Shown here: positions 24,194 through 33,110 of the stretch, in pieces
Position numbering within the stretch: the first letter of the stretch is position 1
Layout of the letters: each line of letters starts with the position of its first letter
From: Porphyromonadaceae bacterium UBA7207
GTDB lineage: Bacteria > Bacteroidota > Bacteroidia > Bacteroidales > Muribaculaceae
Assembly: GCA_002490635.1 (NCBI GenBank)
Contig: DKUJ01000023.1
Span: 5,947-69,946 of the forward strand
Direction: 5' to 3'
DNA length: 64,000 nt
The notes under the pieces: model-generated
Databases searched by the model: none
What the model was told of the DNA's origin: nothing
Seen by the model: only the letters and a program-made list of their open reading frames with translations
Made by a program: the position numbers and the translations under genes

Positions 24194-27100
24194 ATGTCAT
24201 TCAGCAATATCATAAAGAAAATCTTCGGCGATAAGAGCAGCCGCGACCTCAAGGCCATTCGCCCGATTCTCGACAAAATAAAACAGGAGATGCCCAAGGT
24301 GGCGCAGATGGACCTCGACCAGCTGCGCGCACAGATAGATAGCGTAAGAGCCGATATAGCAAAGGCCACAGCCAACGACCAGGAGCAGATTGACAAACTG
24401 CGCAAGGATGTCGAATCGCTGCCGTTCGACAAACGCCAGCCCGTGTGGGACAAAATCGACGAGCACGAGAAGAAGATACTCGACATCCTCGAGGACCAGC
24501 TCAACTCGCACCTTCCCATCGTATTCGCCGTAATGCGCGAGACCGCCGCCCGCTTCGCAGCAAACGAAACCGTGACAGTCACCGCAACCGATTTCGACCG
24601 CGAACTTGCCGGCACCGGCCACCAGTTCGTGACCATCGAAGGCGACAAGGCTATCTGGAAAAACCACTGGATGGCAGGCGGCAACGAGATAAAATGGGAC
24701 ATGGCGCACTACGATGTGCAGCTAATCGGTGGCATCGTCCTGCACCAGGGCAAGATTGCCGAAATGGCAACCGGCGAAGGCAAGACACTGGTGGCTACAT
24801 TGCCGGTATTCCTGCGATCGCTGGCGAAGAGAGGCGTGCATGTGGTAACTGTCAACGACTATCTCGCCAAGCGAGACTCCGAATGGATGGGCCCGCTGTA
24901 CATGTTCCACGGCTCGAGTGTGGACTGCATCGACAAAACCGAACCAAACTCACCCGAACGCCGCAAGGCCTACGAGTGCGACATCACATACGGCACCAAC
25001 AACGAATTCGGCTTCGACTATCTGCGCGACAACATGGCCATGAATCCGCTTGACCTGGTGCAGCGTAAACACTACTATGCAATCGTCGACGAGGTCGACT
25101 CCGTGCTTATCGACGACGCCCGTACTCCTCTCATCATATCCGGCCCGGTGCCGCGCGGCGACGACCAGCTCTTCAACGAGTACAAGGCCAATGTGGAGAA
25201 AGTGGTCAAGGCCCAGCAGCGTCTGGTTACCGGAATCCTTGCCGAGGCCAAAACCAAACTGGCCTCCGAAGACAAGGAGACGCAGAAAGAAGGCGCCATA
25301 CTTCTGTTCCGCGCTTTCAAGGGTCTGCCGAAGAACAGCGCTCTGATTCGTTTCCTTAGCCAGGAAGGCATGAGGAATCTGCTTCTGCAGACCGAAGGCC
25401 ACTACCTGCAGGACAACTCCCGCGAGATGCCATTCATAACCGATCCTCTGTATTTTGTGATCGACGAAAAGAACCGTTCGGTGGAACTCACCGACAAGGG
25501 CATCGATGAACTCACAGGCCATAGCCAGGACCCCACATTCTTTGTCCTGCCCGATATCGCCGCACAGCTCAGCGAACTGGAACATATCGCCGACCCTGTG
25601 GAGAAGCAGAACAGGAAGGATGCGCTTATGGCCGAATATGCCGTGAAGAGCGAACGTGTGCACACAGTCACACAGCTGTTGAAGGCATACACTCTTTTCG
25701 ACCGCGACATCGAATATGTTATCGACGATAACAAGATAAAAATCGTCGACGAGCAGACCGGCCGCATCATGGAAGGACGCCGCTATTCCGACGGTCTGCA
25801 CCAGGCCATCGAAGCCAAGGAAGGTGTGAAGGTGGAGGCCGCCACACAGACTTTCGCCACCATCACACTGCAGAACTACTTCCGCATGTACCACAAGCTC
25901 GCCGGCATGACCGGTACCGCCATAACCGAGGCCGGCGAGTTCTGGGACATCTACAAGCTCGATGTGGTGACTATCCCGACAAACCGTCCGATTGCGCGCT
26001 TCGACCTCAACGACCGCGTGTACCGCACCAAGAAAGCCAAATACCGTGCAGTTATCGAGGAGATTGTAACCCTGGTGAACGCCGGTCGTCCGGTTCTGGT
26101 GGGCACCACGAGTGTGGAAATCTCGGAACTGCTCTCCAAAATGCTGCAGATGCAGAAAATTCCGCATCAGGTGCTCAATGCCAAACTCCACCAGCGTGAG
26201 GCCGAGGTTGTGGCATTGGCAGGCCGCAAGGGCGCCGTTACAATCGCCACCAACATGGCAGGTCGAGGCACCGACATCAAGCTCACTCCCGAAGTGCGCG
26301 AAGCCGGTGGTCTGGCGATTATAGGTACGGAACGCCACGAAAGCCGCCGTGTCGACCGCCAGCTGCGCGGCCGCTCCGGTCGCCAGGGCGACCCGGGTTC
26401 CTCGGTGTTCTTCGTGTCGTTCGAGGACTCGCTCATGCGAATGTTCGCTTCCGACCGTGTTGTCAAGATGCTCGACAGCCTCGGACTCAAGGAAGATGAG
26501 ATGATTGAGCACTCGATGGTGAACAACGCCATCGAGAAAGCCCAGAAACGTGTGGAGGAAAACAACTTCGGCATCCGCAAGCGTCTCCTCGAGTTCGACG
26601 ACGTGATGAACAAGCAGCGAAGCTACATCTATGAGCGTCGCCGCCACGCAGTACTCGGCGAAAGAATAGGTGTCGACATTCTCAATATGCTCTACGATAC
26701 TGTGGAAAACATCGTAATGAGCAACGAGGCCGCCAACGCATATCCCGACCTGTGCACCGAACTCTTCCGCGTGCTGGCCATAGAGGCTCCCTTCACCGAA
26801 AGCGAATATGCCAACATGTCGCGCGAGGAAAAGGTAGAACGACTGCATGATGCCGCGGTGGCCGCTCTCGACCGTAAGAGCGAGCGTATCCGCGAAATCG
26901 CTCTGCCCATTCTTTCCCGTATGGCCGAGACAACCGACTACGACGGCCTTGTGCTGGTGCCAATCACCGACGGAAAGCGTGTGTTCAATCTTCGTGTCGA
27001 CCTCCGCGCCGCAGTGGAGTCGGAATGCAGGAATATCATAAAGGAATGGCACAAGGCGCTGATGCTGGTAACAATCGACGAGCTGTGGAAAGAGCACCTG

Positions 27101-27544
27101 CGCGAACTCGACCAGCTGCGCCAGTCGGTTCAGAACGCTGCCTACGAGCAGAAAGACCCGCTGGTGATATACAAGGTTGAGTCGTTCCACCTCTTCGAGA
27201 ATATGCTCAGCGAACTCAACGTGAAGGCAGTGTCGGCGCTCATGCGCGGACAGATTGCCGTGCGCACCCATGAACCGGCTCCCGAACAGCCCGAGGATGC
27301 ACCTCAGCCCAGGCCCGAGCCTGAGCTGAAGGAAACCAAGGCCGAGCTGCCACGCCGCCAGAACTACCGCGAGACCAAAGAGGAGCTTCCCGGCAGCAGC
27401 GAGCAGCGGGAGGCCGCTTCGGCAAGGCAGGGCGAACAGCAGAAGACCATGCCAGCCAAGGCTGCGCCGAAGGTCGGACGCAACGACCCCTGCCCGTGCG
27501 GCTCGGGAAAGAAGTTCAAGAACTGTCACGGCAGAGGCCTGTAA
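24194..27544 (+). CDS. secA: Preprotein translocase ATPase SecA
   Basis: A 1116-residue motor that drives proteins through SecYEG. Walker A is ATGEGKTLVATL, the DEAD-type box is VDEVDSVLIDDARTPLIISGP, the second ATPase domain has TNMAGRGTDIKL and the arginine finger region QLRGRSGRQGDPG. The C-terminal zinc tail CPCGSGKKFKNCHG is intact, joined by a charged Glu/Pro/Arg-rich linker (about residues 1020-1090). It is longer than the roughly 900 residues of E. coli because of an insertion near residues 330-420, normal in Bacteroidota. ATG 24194 is preferred to an upstream GTG at 24155. Confidence 0.98.
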   Translation: MSFSNIIKKIFGDKSSRDLKAIRPILDKIKQEMPKVAQMDLDQLRAQIDSVRADIAKATANDQEQIDKLRKDVESLPFDKRQPVWDKIDEHEKKILDILEDQLNSHLPIVFAVMRETAARFAANETVTVTATDFDRELAGTGHQFVTIEGDKAIWKNHWMAGGNEIKWDMAHYDVQLIGGIVLHQGKIAEMATGEGKTLVATLPVFLRSLAKRGVHVVTVNDYLAKRDSEWMGPLYMFHGSSVDCIDKTEPNSPERRKAYECDITYGTNNEFGFDYLRDNMAMNPLDLVQRKHYYAIVDEVDSVLIDDARTPLIISGPVPRGDDQLFNEYKANVEKVVKAQQRLVTGILAEAKTKLASEDKETQKEGAILLFRAFKGLPKNSALIRFLSQEGMRNLLLQTEGHYLQDNSREMPFITDPLYFVIDEKNRSVELTDKGIDELTGHSQDPTFFVLPDIAAQLSELEHIADPVEKQNRKDALMAEYAVKSERVHTVTQLLKAYTLFDRDIEYVIDDNKIKIVDEQTGRIMEGRRYSDGLHQAIEAKEGVKVEAATQTFATITLQNYFRMYHKLAGMTGTAITEAGEFWDIYKLDVVTIPTNRPIARFDLNDRVYRTKKAKYRAVIEEIVTLVNAGRPVLVGTTSVEISELLSKMLQMQKIPHQVLNAKLHQREAEVVALAGRKGAVTIATNMAGRGTDIKLTPEVREAGGLAIIGTERHESRRVDRQLRGRSGRQGDPGSSVFFVSFEDSLMRMFASDRVVKMLDSLGLKEDEMIEHSMVNNAIEKAQKRVEENNFGIRKRLLEFDDVMNKQRSYIYERRRHAVLGERIGVDILNMLYDTVENIVMSNEAANAYPDLCTELFRVLAIEAPFTESEYANMSREEKVERLHDAAVAALDRKSERIREIALPILSRMAETTDYDGLVLVPITDGKRVFNLRVDLRAAVESECRNIIKEWHKALMLVTIDELWKEHLRELDQLRQSVQNAAYEQKDPLVIYKVESFHLFENMLSELNVKAVSALMRGQIAVRTHEPAPEQPEDAPQPRPEPELKETKAELPRRQNYRETKEELPGSSEQREAASARQGEQQKTMPAKAAPKVGRNDPCPCGSGKKFKNCHGRGL

Positions 27545-27561
27545 AACCTTAACAACTGCCC

Positions 27562-27600
27562 GCAGGGCGGAATGTCGCCCGGCATTCCGCCCTGCCTTTT
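27562..27600 (+). terminator. Terminator of secA
   Basis: A perfect 13-bp stem (27562-27574 with 27583-27595), 8-base loop, then CTTTT. It ends 9 bases before the tamL start. Confidence 0.88.
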
Positions 27601-27608
27601 GCACTCTG

Positions 27609-29963
27609 ATGACTGTGTTTATGCAATCCATGTCCAAGGTTGTCGCCTCGGTTGCGCTTTTTGCCGTGCTCCTGCTTGCGTCGGGATGCTCGTCGGTGAA
27701 GCACGTGCCCGAGGGACAGTATCTTCTGGATAAGGTAAGCATTGCCATCGATGGCGACAACGAGGATATCGACCGCACCGAGCTGTCCAATTTCCTCCGC
27801 CAGCATCCCAACCATAAGGTGCTCGGGTTCGCCAAGCTTTCGCTCGGAGCCTACAGCCTGTCGGGAAAGGATTCCACCAAATGGTACAACAAGTGGTTGC
27901 GCCGGGTGGGGCAGCCTCCGGTGATTTATAGCTCCGAGCTGACAGAAGGCTCGCGCCGGCAACTGCAACAGGCTCTGGTCAACAAGGGCTACATGGAAGC
28001 GAAAGTGGCTATCGATACCATAGGCGATGCCCGCCGGCGGCGCATGCATGTGAAATACACCATTGTCCCCGGAGAGCCGCGCCGCATCGAGAGCGTGGGC
28101 TACAACATTGCCGATACTGCCGTGCGGCGCCTGGTAATGGATTCGCGCGACCAGAGCAGCCTGCGGCCTGGTATTTTCTTCGACCGCAACGTCCTCGACG
28201 GCGAGCGCACCCGCATTACGCGCCTGCTGCAGAACAGCGGCTATTACCGTTTTTCGCGTGAGTGTGTGAACTTCACCGCCGACACCGTGGCCGGCAGCAA
28301 ACTCGTGGGGCTGACCGTGAACGTGATCGACGCCTTGCCCGAAACCGCCACTGAGGCCACGCGCATTCCGCACAGAAACTATATTGTACGGAATGTTACG
28401 TTCGTAATCGATACCGACCTGGGACCGGCATCGGCGGCGCAGACAGATACTGTCTATTACCGCGGCTCGACGTTCATCTACGGTAAGGACCGTTATCTGC
28501 GTCCGTCGCTACTCGACCAGATGTGTTATTTCAGCCCCGGGGATCCTTACCGTGCCAACGATGTCGAACGCACCTACGAAGCCCTCGGACGCCTGTCGAT
28601 TGTCAAATTCATCAACATAGAGCTTCGCCCGGCAGGGTCTGTTGCCGATGTGGGACTGCTTGACGCTTACATTTTTCTCTCAAGAAACAAAAAGCAGAGC
28701 ATCACCGCCGAACTCGAAGGAACGAACAGCGAGGGCGATCTGGGTTTCGGCATAGGCCTCGGCTACCAGCATCGCAATCTTGCCAAAGGCTCAGAACAAC
28801 TCGGCGTGAAGTTCCGGGCCTCCTACGAGAGTCTTTCCGGCAAGGTGGAAGGGCTTGTCAACAAGCGCTATTCCGAATACGCCGGAGAAGTGGGGCTGAC
28901 TTTTCCGCAGTTCGTTTGTCCTTTTCTCACAAGAAGTTTCAAACAGAAGGTTCTGGCCAGTACCGAGTTCGCGCTGTCGTTCAACTATCAGGAACGTCCC
29001 GAGTACACCCGTGTGATTGCCGGTGCCGCCTGGAAGTGGAAATGGCAACAGCAGCGCCACGGCGGGGTTCGCAGGCAGACGTACGACCTCATCGACATCA
29101 ACTACGTGCGCATGCCTCGCTCTACGCTCGACTTCCTCGACGAAATAGCGCCCGACAATCCGCTGCTGCGCTACAGCTACGAGGACCACTTCATCATGCG
29201 CATGGGATACACCTACAGCTATACCAACCGGCGCATTCCGCAGGCTACAGCCTTTGGGAAAACAGAACTGCAGCCGGTTGTTACCTCGCTGAGGGCTTCG
29301 GCCGAGACTGCCGGCAATCTGCTGTATGCGATTTCAAGCCTCTGTGGACAGAAACGCTCCGACGGAGTGTACAAGGTGCTGGGAATACAATACGCCCAGT
29401 ATGTGAAGGCCGAGGCCGACTACACAATTACCCGGAATTTCGACCGCCGCAACTCGCTCAGTTTCCATGTAGGAGCCGGCATAGCCTATCCTTACGGGAA
29501 CTCCGGCATGGTGCCATTTGAAAAACGTTTCTATGCAGGAGGCGCCAACGGAGTGCGAGGGTGGGGTGTGAGAACCCTCGGTCCGGGCAGCTACGATGCC
29601 CGGAACTCGGTTACTGACTTCATAAACCAGTGCGGCGACATAAGGCTCGACCTGAGTGTGGAGTACCGCGCACGGCTGTTCTGGGTGCTCGAAGGTGCCC
29701 TGTTCATCGATGCCGGCAACATATGGACCATCCGCGACTATCCGAGCCAGCCGGGCGGCATGTTCCGATTCAATAGCTTCTACAAAGAAATAGCTGCGGC
29801 CTACGGTATCGGTCTGCGACTGGATTTCACATATTTTCTCCTGCGCCTCGACCTGGGCTTCAAAGCACACAATCCGGCAATGAACCAGGAGCGATGGCCG
29901 TTGTTCCATCCCGATTGGGGACGCGACGCCAATTTCCATTTCGCCGTGGGCTATCCGTTCTGA
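27609..29963 (+). CDS. tamL: BamA/TamA-family outer-membrane lipoprotein TamL
   Basis: A 784-residue Omp85-family protein. A lipobox (LLLASGC, Cys near residue 27) follows the signal peptide, which is the mark of the Bacteroidota TamL form. POTRA-like domains occupy about residues 30-350 and a 16-strand barrel the rest, with the conserved lid-loop motif seen as GGANGVRGW (family V/I-R-G-F/Y/W) and the final strand ending in an aromatic residue (GYPF). It inserts or exports barrel proteins together with TamB. Alternate ATGs at residues 5 and 8 are possible starts. No tamB is adjacent; the AsmA-like gene at 33.1 kb is a distant relative of TamB. Confidence 0.92.
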   Translation: MTVFMQSMSKVVASVALFAVLLLASGCSSVKHVPEGQYLLDKVSIAIDGDNEDIDRTELSNFLRQHPNHKVLGFAKLSLGAYSLSGKDSTKWYNKWLRRVGQPPVIYSSELTEGSRRQLQQALVNKGYMEAKVAIDTIGDARRRRMHVKYTIVPGEPRRIESVGYNIADTAVRRLVMDSRDQSSLRPGIFFDRNVLDGERTRITRLLQNSGYYRFSRECVNFTADTVAGSKLVGLTVNVIDALPETATEATRIPHRNYIVRNVTFVIDTDLGPASAAQTDTVYYRGSTFIYGKDRYLRPSLLDQMCYFSPGDPYRANDVERTYEALGRLSIVKFINIELRPAGSVADVGLLDAYIFLSRNKKQSITAELEGTNSEGDLGFGIGLGYQHRNLAKGSEQLGVKFRASYESLSGKVEGLVNKRYSEYAGEVGLTFPQFVCPFLTRSFKQKVLASTEFALSFNYQERPEYTRVIAGAAWKWKWQQQRHGGVRRQTYDLIDINYVRMPRSTLDFLDEIAPDNPLLRYSYEDHFIMRMGYTYSYTNRRIPQATAFGKTELQPVVTSLRASAETAGNLLYAISSLCGQKRSDGVYKVLGIQYAQYVKAEADYTITRNFDRRNSLSFHVGAGIAYPYGNSGMVPFEKRFYAGGANGVRGWGVRTLGPGSYDARNSVTDFINQCGDIRLDLSVEYRARLFWVLEGALFIDAGNIWTIRDYPSQPGGMFRFNSFYKEIAAAYGIGLRLDFTYFLLRLDLGFKAHNPAMNQERWPLFHPDWGRDANFHFAVGYPF

Positions 29964-29971
29964 TTTACGAC

Positions 29972-30625
29972 ATGAAAAGTTATGTTATATTCGACCTCGA
30001 CGGCACTTTGCTGAATACCATCGACGACCTTGCTGCCGCCACAAACCATGCGCTTGAACAATCCGGCTTTCCCACCCATGGCGACTGGGCATATCCTGCC
30101 ATGGTAGGCAACGGGGTAAGAAAACTTATCGAGCGCGCATTGCCCGTCGACGCACGCAGCGAGGAAACAGTGGCTAAAGTGCTGGCGGTATTCACCGAGT
30201 ATTACAGCGGGCATTGCTGCGACGCCACGAAGCCATATCCGGGCATTCCGGAGCTGATTGCCGATTTCACCGCGCGGGGCATCAATCTTGCTGTTACATC
30301 CAACAAATACCAGCAGGCTGTCGACATCATTGTTTCCCACTATTTTCCTGAAGGTAATTTCCGTGCCATCCTCGGCCATACCGATGGAATGCCTCGCAAA
30401 CCGGATCCGTCGATTGTGTTCAAGGCTCTGTCGATGTGTCCGACTCCGAAAGCCGATACATTATATGTCGGCGACTCTGGTGTCGACATGGAAACAGCAC
30501 GTCGGGCGTGCATAGAAAGTGTGGGCGTGAGCTGGGGCTTCCGTTCCATAATAGAGCTGAAAGATGCCTATGCCGACCACATCGTGTCCACACCCTCGCA
30601 GATAGCCGACCTCGTGCTGGGCTGA
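29972..30625 (+). CDS. HAD-superfamily phosphatase, phosphoglycolate-phosphatase-like
   Basis: A 217-residue HAD hydrolase with all four motifs: FDLDGTLLN (nucleophile and acid aspartates), the threonine in AVTSNK, the lysine in PRKPDP, and GDSGVDMETA. The helical cap between residues 20 and 90 is of the type found in phosphoglycolate phosphatases (Gph) and pyrophosphatases, so the substrate is not fixed. ATG 29972 lies 8 bases after the tamL stop. Convergent with the small barrel gene. Confidence 0.88.
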   Translation: MKSYVIFDLDGTLLNTIDDLAAATNHALEQSGFPTHGDWAYPAMVGNGVRKLIERALPVDARSEETVAKVLAVFTEYYSGHCCDATKPYPGIPELIADFTARGINLAVTSNKYQQAVDIIVSHYFPEGNFRAILGHTDGMPRKPDPSIVFKALSMCPTPKADTLYVGDSGVDMETARRACIESVGVSWGFRSIIELKDAYADHIVSTPSQIADLVLG

Positions 30626-30657
30626 AATGTCAGTTATGCCCTGATATGCGTTGTGCT

Positions 30658-31293
30658 TTACGGTTCTCTGAAGAACCAGGTGAACGACACTCCGCCGCTG
30701 TAGTTGTTCATCTTCGTGGATGACAATGAATACTGAGGCAGAAGACCGCATTTCAGCCATATGCCGCACATGGCGTTCTGCTGGCGGAATGTTATGCCGC
30801 CTTGTGCGAGAACGTCGCAGTGGCGGATGTTTCTTGCTATATCCGATACTTCCGGTCTGCTGAAATATCGCACTGCATCGGCGTTGAAGCCAGTGCCGGC
30901 ATAGACTCCCAGATGGAAATCCCTGACCGGAAATTCCCAACCGGCAAGGGCGTCGATGTCGATAGGCAGTCGGTTGTATTGCCTGCCGTTTATCCGCTCG
31001 TCGGCCATGCCGTCGAATTTTGAGCCGCAGAAACCTATGCCCGCATTTCCCTGGATATAGAATCCGTATGATAATGGCATCCGTACGGCACCACCCACCA
31101 TGCCTCCGAAGCCCCAGGCCATCCCTTCCGATGCCAGTGAGTGTGCGGAACCGTTTCCGATAAAGGAAGCATATACGCCGAATACAGGTTCTGCGGCATG
31201 CACGCTGTCAGGTATGGAACATATTACCGATAAAATGCATGCCCGAAGTACATTGTTTAGAGCTTTGCGAGTCATTCCAGATATCCGTTCCAT
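30658..31293 (-). CDS. Small exported outer-membrane beta-barrel-like protein
   Basis: A 211-residue protein with a signal peptide (about residues 7-34, ending VHAAE) and alternating hydrophobic/polar strands rich in Gly, Tyr and Phe, ending in SFTWFF. This resembles the small PorT/OmpW-like barrels common in Bacteroidales; no specific family is recognised. I start at the ATG 31293 (or 31275) because the promoter at 31319-31349 lies downstream of the longer frame's start at 31341. Confidence 0.65.
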   Translation of the reverse strand: MERISGMTRKALNNVLRACILSVICSIPDSVHAAEPVFGVYASFIGNGSAHSLASEGMAWGFGGMVGGAVRMPLSYGFYIQGNAGIGFCGSKFDGMADERINGRQYNRLPIDIDALAGWEFPVRDFHLGVYAGTGFNADAVRYFSRPEVSDIARNIRHCDVLAQGGITFRQQNAMCGIWLKCGLLPQYSLSSTKMNNYSGGVSFTWFFREP

Positions 31294-31318
31294 CTTTATA
31301 GCGTGTTTGATACAACCG

Positions 31319-31349
31319 CAAAGATATAACAACAACTGCAATTATGAAA
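31319..31349 (-). promoter_or_regulatory. Bacteroidota-type promoter for the small barrel gene
   Basis: On the minus strand TTTC (31349-31346), exactly 19 bases, then TATCTTTG (31326-31319). It gives a leader of about 20 bases to the ATG at 31293. Confidence 0.65.
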
Positions 31350-31359
31350 CACGACCTCT

Positions 31360-32421
31360 CTAAATAAGGTCGGTGAGGATGTCGAGGGCGGTGCGGATGT
31401 CGTTGTCGGAGGTGGCGCAGTCGATAACCGGCTCACCGGCATTTTTCAGCAAGGTGAAGTTTACGGTCTTTTTCGCAGTGTTCTTTTTGTCGCTGTGCAT
31501 GAAACCGAGCAGTTCGGGGTAGTCGGAGCATTTGATGCCGGGGGAGCCGTAGTGGCTGCGTACATAGGCCGCGAGTGGATAGAGCAGTCCGGTGCCCACG
31601 CCGAGTTTCATGTGCGAGAGAATAAGGGCCACCACCATGCCGTAGGCTACAGCGTAGCCGTGGGGTATAGGTTTGCCACGGCGCATGGCCAGCGACTCGA
31701 ACGCATGTCCGGCAGTGTGTCCGAGGTTAAGGCTTTTGCGCAGGCCTTTTTCATGCGGGTCGGCGGCGACAATGCCCGCTTTCACATTGCATGAGCTGCG
31801 CAGCAGCGGTAGCATGTTGCCGGAGGCGAGGTCGGCAACGGGGTCGAAGTCGAGGGCTTTGTGTGTGGCTTCGGAGCTGCTGAGGAGGGCGTGCTTGAGC
31901 ATTTCCGCATAACCCGATAGTATCTGTTCCGGGGGCAATGTGGCGAAGAACGTATCGGAGATTATAGTGGCTGCAGGTGCGGCGAATGTTCCTATCTGGT
32001 TTTTGAGGCCACCGAAATCTATTCCCGTCTTTCCTCCGAAGGAGGCATCGACTGCGCCGAGCACTGTTGTGGGAATGTTCACATAGTCCATTCCGCGCTT
32101 GAAGGTGGCGGCAGCGAAGCCTCCAAGATCGGTTACGACACCTCCGCCGATGTTAACAAGCAGTGAGCGCCGTGTGGCGCCTGCGCTTTCGAGTTCCGTC
32201 CAGAGATTCGAGAGTGTGGCGAGGTTTTTGTTCTCCTCTCCCGCAGGCATGGTCCAGTTGCGTGCCTCGGCAAGTATTGTGGAGGAGGCTGCGAGTACGG
32301 GTAGTGCCAGTGTGGCTGTGTTGCTGTCGGTGAGCGTGTGCACCGACGCGTAGTTTCTGCCTTGGCAGAAGGTGTCGAAGGCCGGGCCTGGTCCGGCGCT
32401 GAAAATCAGTTCCGTGTTCAT
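31360..32421 (-). CDS. aroB: 3-dehydroquinate synthase
   Basis: A 353-residue enzyme of the shikimate pathway that cyclises DAHP using bound NAD and zinc. The motifs GGGVVTDLGGFAAATFKRG, PTTVLGAVDASFGGKTGID and LNLGHTAGHAFE (zinc histidine) are intact, as is HGYAVAYGM. Slightly short at the N terminus, which begins near the first beta strand. It overlaps the upstream HAD gene by 4 bases. Confidence 0.96.
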   Translation of the reverse strand: MNTELIFSAGPGPAFDTFCQGRNYASVHTLTDSNTATLALPVLAASSTILAEARNWTMPAGEENKNLATLSNLWTELESAGATRRSLLVNIGGGVVTDLGGFAAATFKRGMDYVNIPTTVLGAVDASFGGKTGIDFGGLKNQIGTFAAPAATIISDTFFATLPPEQILSGYAEMLKHALLSSSEATHKALDFDPVADLASGNMLPLLRSSCNVKAGIVAADPHEKGLRKSLNLGHTAGHAFESLAMRRGKPIPHGYAVAYGMVVALILSHMKLGVGTGLLYPLAAYVRSHYGSPGIKCSDYPELLGFMHSDKKNTAKKTVNFTLLKNAGEPVIDCATSDNDIRTALDILTDLI

Positions 32422-33110
32422 TGCCCCAGAATATCGGCAAGACGGGCGGCGCAGGCGTCCATCGACGCTATTTCCTCATCGGCGCCGGCAGCCGAAAGAC
32501 ACCCCTGCGGCAGGGGGCCGGTGAGGACTCCGATTGTGTAGATGCCTGCTGTCGAAGCCGATTCCACACCCAGTGGAGCATTGTCGATGGCTATGGCTTC
32601 GCAGGCAGCCACACCTCCTTTAAGCAATCCTTTGAGGAATGGTTCGGGCGACGGCTTCCCGTGAACCACATCGTGGGCTGTTACACGGCGGGAGGCCGGA
32701 AATGCTCCGGGAAAGTCTTTCTCGAGTTTTTCCAGAAGACTTGCCTGTCCGCTTCCGGTTACCAGCACGGGCACTGCACCGGCTGAAACGACGGCCGCGA
32801 CTGCTTCTGTGGCGCCGGCCATAATCGGCGCCGGGCCGAAAGAGGCGAATACTTCGCTTTTGATGGCATACAGGCGTTTCTGTTCCTCAGGGGTGGCGGC
32901 TCTGCCGTACTGCCTGCGGATGAGGATGTCGATAGTGGATGCTCCGGTGCGGCCTTCGTAGCCGAAAAATTCGTCGTATTCGGCATGCAGGCCTTCGCGG
33001 CGGCACATTTCCATCCATGCCCTGGCGTGGCCGGGCATGGAGTCGTAGAGTACGCCGTCCATATCGAAGAGAACGGCTTTTGTTATGTCGGGGAGGTTGT
33101 GTAGTGTCAT
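32418..33110 (-). CDS. HAD-superfamily hydrolase, beta-phosphoglucomutase-like
   Basis: A 230-residue HAD protein. Motif I is FDMDGVLYDSM, the threonine/serine motif is LVTGSG, the lysine is in HGKPSPEPFL, and the acidic motif appears as IDNAPLGVESASTAG (Asp-Asn in place of the more usual Glu-Asn or Asp-Asp). The cap domain and the GKPxPxxF motif put it in the phosphoglucomutase/sugar-phosphatase group. It sits between aroB and the AsmA-like gene with 4-base overlaps on both sides; no functional link is obvious. Confidence 0.88.
   Translation of the reverse strand: MTLHNLPDITKAVLFDMDGVLYDSMPGHARAWMEMCRREGLHAEYDEFFGYEGRTGASTIDILIRRQYGRAATPEEQKRLYAIKSEVFASFGPAPIMAGATEAVAAVVSAGAVPVLVTGSGQASLLEKLEKDFPGAFPASRRVTAHDVVHGKPSPEPFLKGLLKGGVAACEAIAIDNAPLGVESASTAGIYTIGVLTGPLPQGCLSAAGADEEIASMDACAARLADILGQ

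Noticed and set aside
24950..27835. A very long minus-strand open frame (over 900 codons) antisense to secA
   Set aside because: secA is intact and certain on the plus strand; the antisense frame has no recognisable domain and is a by-product of GC-rich codon use.
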